NCBI GenBank assembly: GCA_033980235.1
Contig: CM067072.1
Coordinates: 18,851,047 to 18,915,046 of the forward strand
Reading direction: 5' to 3'
Source of the DNA: Diadema setosum
Taxonomy: Eukaryota > Echinodermata > Echinoidea > Diadematoida > Diadematidae
DNA: 64,000 bases
Below, piece by piece: positions 52,231-62,363 of this stretch; positions within the stretch are counted from its first letter, which is position 1, and each line of letters opens with the position of its first letter. The notes beneath the pieces are model-generated. The model saw only the letters and a list, made by a program, of their open reading frames with translations. It was not told where the DNA came from and ran no database searches. The translations under genes and the position numbers were made by a program.

Positions 52231-53226
52231 TATGCCTCCGCCAACGAAGTGGCCGGAGGCATTATGTTTTCGGGTCGTCTGTCCGTCTGTCCGTCCGTCC
52301 GTCCGTCCCGTTTTGTTTTTGTCGATATCTCAAGAACTGTGTGGTGGTTTTACATCAAACTTGGTATGAGGGTATATCCTGGGGGGATAATACTTTGTTT
52401 GGATTTTAGGGTCACGGGGTCAAAGGTCACAGGTTATTTTGTGAAAAAAAAAGGTTGAAAATTCATGTTTTTCTCCATATCTCGCAAATGGTTCAAGGTA
52501 TCTTCATGGAACTTAGTATATATGCTTGTTCCAATGGACAGTGATTATCTAGGGAAGTTGGGGGTCATGGTTCAAAGGTCAGGGGTCAAAGGTCAAGGTC
52601 AACTCCTCAAAATATCACTACTTTCCTTGTATTTATGCAATGCCTGAAGGTTTTTTTTTTTTTTAAACTTGATGTATGCATGTATTACCCAATATATATT
52701 CTGTGGGAAGTCTCTTGCCAAAAGGTCAAAGGTCAAAAGGTCAAAGGTCAAGTGAAAGTGCTGAATTGCACTTTTTCCTCCATATCTCAAAAGTAACTCA
52801 AGGTATCATCATGAAACTTACATATTTATGCATGTTCAACCTAACAGTGATTCTCTTTGGAACTGTGAGGTCAAAGGTCAAAGGCCAGGTTTAGATAATG
52901 CTATTTTCCCATTTGATACTGAAATTATACTTTTTCTCAATACCTTGAAAATTACTCAATGCATAAACTTATAAAAGGGTCAAAAGTCAAGTAAAAATCA
53001 TCAGTTCCCCAAATACCTGCGCTCTGACATTTTAATCATTCATCCAATTGAACCTAGTTCTAGGAAAGTGAACATTCAGCACATTTGTGGCAAACCTGTC
53101 ATTTTAATATTTTGCCAGTTGTGTGAAACTGTCATCACACATTGTCAAGACATTGTACTATAGACCTATTAGGAGAACCATGCATTATGACAGAGGCATA
53201 TCAGTCGCCGTAGCGATATATCTAGT
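52231..53226 (+). mobile_element. Helentron-like element H8
   Basis: The 5' end TATGCCTCCGCCAACGAAGT is followed by gtccgtctgtccgtccgtcc. The 3' part has GAGGCATA (53193-53200), the hairpin TCGC-CGTA-GCGA and ATCTAGTT. The interior has repeated ggtcaaaggtca(a) motifs and catatctc blocks. It is inserted in a T-run of the mariner relic. Confidence 0.75.
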
Positions 53227-53765
53227 TTTCCCATGCATTTTGACATAAAACGCATTTTTTTCACACCAATAATAATATCTGGTGGCAATGATATGCCATT
53301 CATGTTATCAGTAATAAAATTCCCTATCCATTCCCGTTTGAATTATGAAAATCGGTAAAGTACTTTTTGAGATATATCCAAAAATGCTAGGGGGGAACAT
53401 ACTTTTTTGGTTGAGTGTGTATATACAATATATGTGTGTGTGTGTGTTGAAATTTCACATTTTGACTCCACGAAGAAATTAAGAAACACTGGTAATGCAT
53501 TTTTGGCCAATAAAGCATGACTTTATTCGACTCAAATTTTTGGCGTCCTACGCCTTCTTCAGGAGTCTTGACAATGACGGTATCAAAACAAAGCAAAACA
53601 AAAACTGAACACGTAGAATGTGCACTCATAGACAGACTTAGTTGCTATGAGACATGGCTGGGGGTGCGCACCCTTTACAGTGATGTTGCCATGTAGAAGC
53701 AATGTAGTCATGGCACCCATAAGGAGGAGAGCATTGACAGGTTTGTTACGTAACAGTGGCATTCA

Positions 53766-54500
53766 ATTTATTTCATTTCATTTCATTTCATTTATTTCCA
53801 CATTAAAAACAACAATCATTACATTTCAAGTCATAGTACAAACATATTCATTGTGGGGGACCAATTAAAGCCTTTCAGGCTTGTTGGGAATAGGCCCCAA
53901 AGTAGATACAAGACTTTCTCAACTTACAATACAAATGGGTACAACATATATAGAACACAATTGTTACACAGTCAAAGCAGGCTGAAGAAGGAAAAAAGAA
54001 AAGAGTAAAATACTGCCAGAATATACAAATCTATGTTGGTATTAAATACGCAAAGTGCGTCTAAAATTATTTATGAACTGCTGTAATGATTTGCAGTTCT
54101 TTAATTCCTTTCGTATAGTATTCCATAATGTGGGACCTTGATAAAAAATTGTTGACTTGGCTAATTCAGTTCGGTAGAGGGAAGGATGAAAATTTTGTTG
54201 GTTTCTTGTATTATTGAGATGAAAACATTGTTGCAAGGGGGCTGGTAATGCACCAAATAACTACTGTTGCATAAAAATTCCTGTTTGGAAGCAGATTATA
54301 TCTTGAATTGGTAATATATTCATGTTTTGGAATAATGCAGAAGTTTGTGACAAATAATGTGAGTGGGTTATGATATGAATAGCTTTCTTCTGCAACAAAT
54401 GAATACATTTCACATTCTTTTTAGTTGAATGGCCCCAGACTAGAGTACAGTAACTCAAATGAGATGAAATGAAAGAATGATATAACAATTTCAACACGTT
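53766..54500 (-). mobile_element. LINE 3' fragment, minus strand, with (AAATG)n tail
   Basis: The minus strand encodes LLYHSFISSHLSYCTLVWGH, LLQKKAIHII, then FHPSLYRTELAKSTIFYQGP and LWNTIRKELKNCKSLQQFIN, the C-terminal part of CR1/Jockey-type ORF2 downstream of the RT catalytic core. The 3' end is a pentanucleotide repeat, (ATTTC)n on the + strand at 53768-53798. 5'-truncated, with at least one frame change at about 54240. Confidence 0.8.
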
Positions 54501-55120
54501 TAGGTAAAAATTTCAGTTTGTGCAATATACCAATATTTCTCGACAGCATCGATATCACTTTGTATTATCACATGCTATGATGAGATACCAAATAAATGTA
54601 CTTATCAAGGTACCATAAGTTAAAGAATAATGGACAAATTCAGGAACAGGTTAAAGAGTGCTCCCCCCCCCCCCCCCCCCCGACTCTATCGTCTACCTAA
54701 ATAGCTCGGCCTAGTTAGGGTTAAAGGTCCAGTTTACCTTTGGGAGCAGTGATTTTAAAAATGTTAAAAATAGATATCACATTTGATGCATGTGTAGGTC
54801 TGTTGTATCACAGAACGACCTACCATATAAAATTTTTGCAATAAAGCCTTAAAATATAAGCAGATATCAGTATTTTTCTCAGTAAACCGTAACTGTAGAC
54901 GGTTTAATCTGGAAGTATTCTTATGATAATTATTGTTCACATTTTGTGTATTTAACAATACTTAACATCGATTATACGCATTCATTTTTTTACAGTGGTT
55001 GTTTCTATCCCTAACTCGCATTTAGAACTAGTTTAAAGCACTAATGCTGGGTTTTTGTTTCATCTGCAAATGGTAAACTATGCCTTTAAAACTCTTACTC
55101 TTCATGATTACTTGTAACCC
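54501..55120. other. Unassigned sequence
   Basis: It contains a C run at 54663-54680. No gene or element recognised. Confidence 0.35.
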
Positions 55121-55297
55121 AACTGTGTCTCATAGAAACTAAGTCTCTCTATGAGTGCATGTTGTACAATTTTTGTTTTGCTTTGTTTTGACACCCATCA
55201 TTGTCAAGACTCCTGAAGAAGGCATAGGATACCGAAAATTTGAGTCGAATAAACTTATGCTTTATTGGCCAAAAATGCATAACTGGTTTGTTTCTTT

Positions 55298-55304
55298 ATT
55301 TATA

Positions 55305-55346
<42 letters not shown>
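55298..55346. repeat. (TA)n microsatellite followed by (CA)-rich tract
   Basis: TA dinucleotides grade into acatacatacacatacacac-type sequence to 55385. ORFs across it are artefacts. Confidence 0.85.
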
Positions 55347-55350
<4 letters not shown>

Positions 55351-55475
55351 CATACACATACACACATATACACATACACACACATATCTCCCATTTGATA
55401 CACATGTTATGACATAGAAAATGTTTGGTACGTTAAACCTACATAGTATTTATTCAGATTGCCACAGGCTTTATG

Positions 55476-55668
55476 TGCTACAGTATACTCCCGTTAAAAC
55501 GTAGTCCTCGGGACCAGCGATTTTCTTTCATTACATCGATATTTCGTTATAACCAAACAGTCATAGTGTATTAATGTTTGGATAATTTTGGGGCCTGATT
55601 TTGATTTTGTTGGAATGAGAATTTCATTATAACTGTGTTTGTTACAATTAGTGAGTGCACTGTAGTTA
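55476..55668. mobile_element. Short pogo-like MITE, degenerate
   Basis: ctacagtatactcccgttaa at the left and attagtgagtgcactgtag at the right are imperfectly inverted. Internal tttcgttataacc and atttcattataact resemble the subterminal motif of 16971-19120. Confidence 0.45.
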
Positions 55669-55900
55669 CTTCTCTGGTTGGGGATTTCTGAGAAACGACA
55701 TATGTACAATGTATGTTGTTAAACAGCAACTTTTGTGAAAATTGAGTGAAGATCACAGATTAAAAAAAAAGAAAAGATTTTTGCATTCAAAACGTGACAT
55801 ATACTCAATGTTTTAAAACTGACATTGTAATCATGAGGGGAGGGGGGAGGGGTTCAAGTGGGGGCCAACATATTTTCTTTTTCTTGAAAATACACAGTCA
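55669..55900. other. Unassigned sequence
   Basis: AT-rich with a G-rich tract near 55835; nothing recognised. Confidence 0.35.
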
Positions 55901-56600
55901 AAAAGCACTGAATTGATCAGCGTTTTAGATCCATGATTTTTTATCATGGCTACTACTAAAACACTGATCAATTCAGTGCTTATTTACATTGATGTTGGGC
56001 AATTTGTCAATCATTTGCAATGAAAACACCTCGACAGAAAAATTTCATGATTCGAATAATTACACAGTACCTGCTGCATGCTATAAGGATTAGAACCAAC
56101 ACTTGCTGTTCGAGGAAAGCTCGGTGGTCTTGTGGAGATGACGCCTGTCCGGTGATCAGGAGGTTGCAGGTTCGAAGTAGCTCCATGTTCCAATCCTGCT
56201 TGAGTATGTATGCCCATGATTTTTTTATCATGGCTACTCCTATTAAAATACTGATCAATTCAATGCTTATTTATGTCGATGTAGGGCAATTTGTCAATCA
56301 GTTGCAATGAAAAAACCTCGACAGAAGAATTTAATGAATTCGAATAATTACGCAGTACCCGCTGCATGCTATAAGGATTAGAACCAACACTTGCTGTCGG
56401 GCAAAAGCTCGGTGGTCTTGTGGAGATGTTGCCTGTCCCGTGATCAGGAGGTTGCAGGTTTGAATCCTGCTCAGGTATGTACGCCCATGATTTTTTATCA
56501 TGGCTACTACTAAAACACTGATCAATTCAGTGCTTATTTACGTTGATGTAGGGCAATTTGTCAATCAGTTGCAATGAAAACACCTCGACGGAAGAATTCC
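55901..56600 (+). mobile_element. Tandem tRNA-headed SINE copies (~290-bp period) with a leading hairpin
   Basis: ctgcatgctataaggattag occurs at 56073 and 56363. Each copy continues gctcggtggtcttgtggaga ... caggttcgaa/tcctgct with a box B (GGTTCGAA, GGTTTGAATCC) and ends ccatgattttttatcatggc, aaacactgatcaattcagtgc, caatttgtcaatca. In the first copy 16 bases are inserted inside box B. The stretch 55903-55985 is the same tail preceded by its own inverse (agcactgaattgatcagc), forming a hairpin. Confidence 0.65.
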
Positions 56601-56882
56601 ATGAATTTGAAAACAAAATTGTTTAAACCTGCAAATACTCTGAGAAAATACATTATTGAAAGCACTTTCAAGGTTATTTACACTAGATCAAGGTTTTTTT
56701 TAAATTTATTTTTTTTAGCTGCATAAATAAAATGGAATATACATATAGACACCAGCCACCATAACCCCTCAAAGCTGCTTCCCCCCCCCCCCCCCAAGTT
56801 TGCAATGTTCCTGTAGTCTGCAAGAATGCGTGGAATGTGAACTTAGGCTACTCAGGTGAGCGCGAGACCCCTGGTCTCTTGT
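56601..56882 (+). mobile_element. 3' end fragment of the GAGACC-hairpin family
   Basis: The end block ctgcaagaatgcgtggaatg is followed by the perfect hairpin GAGACC-CCT-GGTCTC and TTGTTTG. The upstream part is AT-rich with a C run. Confidence 0.5.
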
Positions 56883-57235
56883 TTGTTTGTTTGTTATTTT
56901 GTTGTTGCAAGAAAATTTTTAACATGTTCAAAATTTCCAACGAAACCAGGAATTCGCTATGTTCGCAAACATTCACCCTTCAGCGAGGTACTCCTTTACA
57001 CTTTTGGATACATTATACATTATACATTTTGTTTTTTTGTTTTTGCCCGCTGTATAGTTGGGTTTAAAAAAGAAAGCATTACATCAAAAAAAAAAGAAAA
57101 AAAAAAAGAAGTCAAAATCCAGTTGTGTATGATACACATATAATACAAAGTGTTGTTGTAGATCACCCAAGTCAGGTTATTGCCAAACAGCCTTGTACAG
57201 GAGAATCCTGTTATAAAGAGATCATCGGTTCCAGG
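56883..57235. other. Unassigned sequence
   Basis: T-rich with a poly-A/G run near 57085; no feature. Confidence 0.35.
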
Positions 57236-57239
57236 TGAT

Positions 57240-58645
57240 TTTTCTTGGGATTTTTCACCAAATTGGCAGGTAGCATCCATTGGGTGAAAGGATCTTAATT
57301 TTCTTCAAATGAGCACTATGCCCCACAGGGCCCTTAGGGGGCCCCCAAAAGCCCCCAAATCAAACAATCTTTAAAAATCTTCTCTTGAACCAGAAGGGAT
57401 GGAGCGTACGAGGTGTAGTTAGTCCTATGAGTTAGTACATTGATGACTGTAGTTTGAATTTTGTTCAGGGGGTGTCCTTTCATTAAACAGGTTACATTTT
57501 CATCTCCTTGAAAATGTATGGTCTAAGTTTCAATGGATTTAGGAGGAATTTTCACAGGGACGATAGAATGCGTATTGTACAAATGGGCACCATCCCCACT
57601 TCGGGCCCCCAGGGGTCCCAGAATTTCCAAATTAGAAAATCTAGTCAATAAAGCCAGAAATGTTCCAAGTGTTTACAATGTACATTTAGTGAGATTCAGG
57701 GGTCAACCCCTTGGGGAAATGTAGAATACACATTGTACAAATGGGCACCATCCCTACTTTGGGACCCTAGGGGGCCCAGCACTTCCAAATAAGAGAATCT
57801 TTATAGTCATCTTCTATTATTAAACCAGAAATGTTCCGAGTGCTTACAATGTACGTTAAAGGACAAGTTCACCTTCATTAACATAAGGATCGAGAGAATG
57901 CAGCTGATTAGTAGAACACATCAGTGAAAGTTTGAGGAAAATTGGACAATCGATGCAAAAGTTATGAATTTTTAAAACTTTTGTGTTGGAAACGCTGGAT
58001 GAGGAGACTACCAAGGCTCGTGATGTCATATGAGTACAACAGTATAAAGAAAATGTAAAGAAAATTCAACATATTTTCCCTTTTTTCGCATAATGAAAGA
58101 GCACTTGACTTGTCTCTTTCTAAAGGCAATGGGAATAATATTACCCATAACATAAGTCAGTAAAGAGTCAAGGGAATGTATACTTTTTTCAAAAGATGAA
58201 ATTTTGTGAAATTCTCTTTATATTTTCCTTATATTGTTGTACGCATGTGACATCATACACTGCAGTAGTCTTCTCATCCAGTGGTGACTGCACAAAAACT
58301 TCAAAAATTCATAACTTTTGAACGGATTGTCCGATTTTCCTCAAACTTTCAATGATGTGTTCTATTAATATTGCTACATTCTCTCAATCCTTATGTTAAT
58401 GAAGGTGAACTTGTCCTTTAATGAGATCCAGGGGTCACCCCCTGGGGCAGGGACTAAATTGGAGGCCATGATCAAATTATCTAAAAACTCAGCAGGTTTT
58501 ATTGCTAATGTGATAGCTATAGACTAGAAGAATGGACACCATGCCCTCCTGGAGGTCCCCCAAGCTCCCTAATTTTGCTGTGTTCTTCTTAGATTATAAT
58601 CTGCAAGAATGCATGGATAGTGAACTTGTGATACTCGGGTGAGCA
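57240..58645 (+). mobile_element. GAGACC-hairpin family copy, split by a TTAA MITE
   Basis: Shared blocks ttggcaggtagcatcc, caaatgggcaccatcccc and ctgcaagaatgcatgg identify the family. Two internal ~150-bp repeats (about 57585 and 57735) are present. The copy loses its 3' hairpin at about 58640. The MITE 57860-58417 interrupts the second internal repeat. Confidence 0.55.
57860..58417. mobile_element. 558-bp MITE with TTAA target duplication, full length
   Basis: AGGACAAGTTCACCTTCATT is inverted exactly at the right end, with TTAA on both sides (57856-57859, 58418-58421). Inversion continues imperfectly for more than 100 bp (gtgaaagtttgaggaaaa against ttttcctcaaactttca). A piggyBac/Kolobok-type target. 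Partial copies are at 45449-45700 and around 47217-47880. Confidence 0.85.
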
Positions 58646-59746
58646 TTTTGATAAACATCCATTCATTCACCAAAATTCATTGCTTGTATTGAGTTGTGTG
58701 TGTGGATGTACTGTGTATGTCAGGTCAGACCTAGACTTTAAACATTTAAGTCAAAGTTCTGAAACAGTGAGGTACAGTTCAAATGCAAATACAAATAAAA
58801 TACATGTAACTTTGAACAAAGTCTGACAGCTTGTTCCACTGTTGTTTATTTGCTTGCTCTTGATTTGTTGGGTTTGGTTTGCTTGTTTTTACTCTAGTAA
58901 GAAAAACAGTGAGAGAGGTGTCAATATCATAATCCATATGTTATGCTACAATAAGCCACAAGTAATATCCAAGAAAAAACGTGCAGCCCAATACATGTTT
59001 AGATGACTCACAACCAGGCACACATCTTGTACATATCATTTTACACATACGTACACAAACGTGGCATGCATTGTACCTCCTCACACTGAAATGGAGAGAA
59101 AACAGGTACTATGCAGAAACAGTGAACTAACGTCGTAGCAAATAGTTTGACTGATTCTTCAGCTGATACTTCCTCTCCTGCATGGATGGGAGGCATCCTT
59201 AAAAAGATTGTCACTTGAAACATGTTGGATGTTACCCCCCCGCCCACATCACTCTCTCTCTCTCTCTCTCCCTCTCTCGCTCTCTCTTCATGATGTTTGC
59301 ACTTGTAGACCCACAAATTGAATAGTGTATTCATATATTCATATTCCTGTATTCATACTGAACAGTAGGGTGGTTTCACTGTTCGCTTACTAATTTACAT
59401 ACATGTATGTGTATTAACAAATTTTCTGTTAAAAATACATGTACTTTGTATTTCATGCAAACATGCCAAATAGAACGACTTTCTAACCTGTGAGTGGTAC
59501 TAAACATGTCATGACTTTAGACGCATTGTGTGTTTATGTGGCAACGTATGGGTGTCTGTTTTAACAAAATTTAGTTTTTTATAAAAGAAAATTATTGTGG
59601 TCCCCACTATTTCATGATGGGGTTCGTCTGTACATTGTTAAAATGCCGATGCCATATAAGATACATATACATGTATAGATGCTAAAGCTTATTAATGCAT
59701 TTGTTGCACCTGTTGTACAATGACGAGTTCATTTAATTCTCTATTG
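58646..59746. other. Unassigned sequence
   Basis: It contains a (TC)n tract at about 59250-59288 and otherwise AT-rich DNA. No gene, no element with clear ends. Confidence 0.35.
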
Positions 59747-59839
59747 AGATGCAGGCCCGTAGCCAGGATTTTTTCAAGGGGGGGTGCGGTCACTAAAAAA
59801 ACGGACCTTCGGTACCAATACCAATGATGACACACACAC

Positions 59840-59848
59840 ACACACACT

Positions 59849-59886
<38 letters not shown>
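59840..59886. repeat. (CA)n and (TA)n microsatellites
   Basis: cacacacacaca then tatatata; simple repeats inside the TIR element. Confidence 0.85.
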
Positions 59887-59888
<2 letters not shown>

Positions 59889-60668
59889 TTCTTTGGACGA
59901 CCGAACTACAAAAGTTGTATAAGAATTTGCGCGCGAAGCGCGCCGCAAATTGTAAATTTTGACTGTTTTAATGACGTTTTAAAGTCTCGAGGAAATTTGT
60001 ATTTTTGTCTGTTGCATGCAATCGCGTTACGGTATTTCATCTAGGAAATAGTAAAAACTCATTTTGCCAGGAAGTTGCAAAGTTTAATTGTGTTCGAGAC
60101 TCTGCGCGCGTAGCGCGCCGCAAAATTGAGAATAGTGATTTTCCTGGTGTTGTTTTAACTTTTATTTTTTCTATTGTATACCCGCGTTAGCAGGCCTGAA
60201 GCCTGGTATGCGAGTTTGTCAAAAACGAAAATAAATAAGAAAATTTTTAAAACAAAATGAATTGTAAATGTGAACCATTTATATTTTGCCTCCTTTTGGT
60301 AGGATATTTCCAGCATTTCCGAACTTTCAAATAATCATTTTAGAAAATAATATTAAAGGTAGTAGATCCGATTCGCAAACATCTCCAATATCAGTCAAAT
60401 GTCATATTAACCATCATGCTAAGAAGGTTTTCTTTGTGAAATTTGGAGGTCAGTGAAATTCAAAAATTAAACATCCGTTAGCCATTGGAAGAAGTTGAGT
60501 GCAAATTCAGACCTCAGGCTTAGTGCTCAGATGTTTTCCTATTTGATTTGATCTGTCTTACTGTGCACACTAAGATACATACTGGAATGGTTATTTCTTA
60601 TCTATTAAATTATAGTAGGTTATTTGGTTACTAGCTGTCTCTGGGCATTTTCGAATTTGGGCTGCAAA

Positions 60669-62363
60669 CAGTGGCGTATCTAGGGAAAACGGCGCCCGGG
60701 GCAAGCACGAAAATTGCGCCCCTAATTTCTGAAAAAAAGTGTTCAACCCCTACCCCATCCCGGTAGGGACTTTAAACAAAGTCCGCATGATGCTTTTTCA
60801 CGCACTTAAAAGGGATCTTTTTGAGGGTGATTTAAATGTAATGAATTTTGATAGATTTTGGCGAGCGAGCGCAGCGAGCGAGCCGAAAATTTTTGTATTT
60901 CAGCTTACAAAACATGGAATTTTTGTCATTTTTTGCTTACCAAATCTTACAATTCTAATCAAGATATAGTGACAGCCTTATAGATATCGATTTATACCAA
61001 AAGAACTGAGGACTTTAAAAAGTACTCTAAATTAGTGCGTGCGAGTGTGCTGAAATTTGTAAATGTCCTCGTCATCATCACGTATTGTTCTTATATTTTT
61101 TTATATAAATTTTGGCGAGCGAGTGCAGCGAGCGAGCCGAAAATTTTTGTATTTCAGCTTACAAAACATGGAATTCTTGTCATTTCTTGCTTATTAAATC
61201 TCACAATTATAGTGACGACCTTATAGATAACGATTTATACCAACAAACTGAGGACTTGAAAAAATACTCTAAATTAGTACGAGCGAGTGAGCCGAAATTT
61301 GTATATTTCTGCGTCATCATTACGTTTTTTTCTTATCTTTTTTTATTTTTTTCTTGCGCCCCCCTTCCCCGTATGTTCGAAACCGTTGGCGTCCTCTTTT
61401 GATCCAATTGGCGATCGCTTCAGAACGAATGAAATTGCAGTCGCTGCTCCGTGTAACATTTTTCCTGCTAAATATAAAATGACATGAGTGAACACAATAG
61501 ACATTATCATTTTGTCCGCGTCATCGTCACGTTTTGTTCTTATCTTCTTCTCTTTTTTTAAACAAATATTGGCGAGCGAGCAGAAAATTTTTGTATTTCA
61601 GCTTACAAATCATGAAACTCTTGTCATTTTTTGCTTATTAAATCTTACAATTCTAATCAAAATATAGTGACGGCCTTATAGATAAAGATTTATACCAACA
61701 AACTGAGGACTTGAAAAAATACTCTAAATTAGTACGAGCGAGTGAGCCGAAATTTGTATATTTCCGCGTCATCATTACGTTTTGTTCTTATCTTGTTTGA
61801 TTTGTTATTGTTTTTTGCCCCCCCCCCCGTATGTTCGAAACCGTTGACGCCCTCTTTTGATCCAATGGGCGATCGCTTCAGAAGGAATGAAATTGCAGCC
61901 GCTGCTCCGTGAAACATTTTGCCTGCTAAATATAAAATGACATGTGTGAACACAATAGACACTGCCATTTTGTCATCATCACGTTTTGTTCTTACCTTCT
62001 TTTTTATACAAATTTTGGCGAGCGAGCCGAAAATTTTTGTATTTCAGCTCACAGAACATAGAATGTTTGTGTGAACACAATAAACATTGTCGTTTTGTCC
62101 GCGTCATGATGTTTTGTTTTTATCTTGTTTGATTTGGTTTTCTGCCCCCCCCCTACCATTCTCCCTCCCCCTTCCGGGCGAGTTTTTTTTCTTCTTCTTC
62201 TTCTTCTTCTTCTTCTTTTTCTTTTCTTTTTTTCTTCTTCTTCTTCGTTTTTTTTTTTCTTCTTCTTCTTCTTCGTTTTTTTTTTTGTTTTTTTTTGCGC
62301 CCCCAAGGAGTGGCGCCCGGGGCACGTGCCCCCCTTGCCCCCCCCCCCCTAGATACGCCACTG
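60669..62363. mobile_element. hAT-type element, 1.7 kb, 8-bp target duplication GCTGCAAA
   Basis: CAGTGGCGTATCTAGGG and its inverse CCCTAGATACGCCACTG bound the element. GCTGCAAA flanks both sides (60661-60668, 62364-62371), the 8-bp duplication expected of hAT transposases. GCGCCCGGGGCA lies just inside both ends. The interior has three to four direct repeats, each with ggcgagcgagcgcagcgagc-like sequence and ttgtatttcagcttacaaa. No transposase ORF remains. Confidence 0.85.
62187..62297. repeat. (TTC)n polypyrimidine tract
   Basis: Over 100 bases of TTC/T runs near the right end of the hAT-type element. The poly-Lys, poly-Glu and poly-Phe frames across it are artefacts. Confidence 0.9.

Larger units (their letters stand above)
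49865..53419. mobile_element. Tc1/mariner relic with long inverted arms, split by H7 and H8
   Basis: The left arm (49869-49968, then 51479-51560) and the right arm (53227-53415) are inverted copies: ctcaaccaaaaaagtatgtt, caaacgggaatggatagggaa and gaatggcatatcattgccac occur on the left and inverted on the right. TA flanks are possible just outside. Transposase remnants lie on the minus strand in the middle. H7 entered the left arm and H8 the right half. Confidence 0.7.
53460..55310. repeat. Inverted ~190-bp arms flanking a LINE fragment
   Basis: The left arm (about 53460-53660: ggccaataaagcatgacttt, gacgccttcttcaggagtc-type, aaaacaaagcaaaacaaaa, ctcatagacagacttagt) recurs inverted at about 55125-55310. 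The enclosed 1.4 kb holds a minus-strand LINE tail and unassigned sequence. It may be the ends of one element or two independent copies in opposite orientation. Confidence 0.6.
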
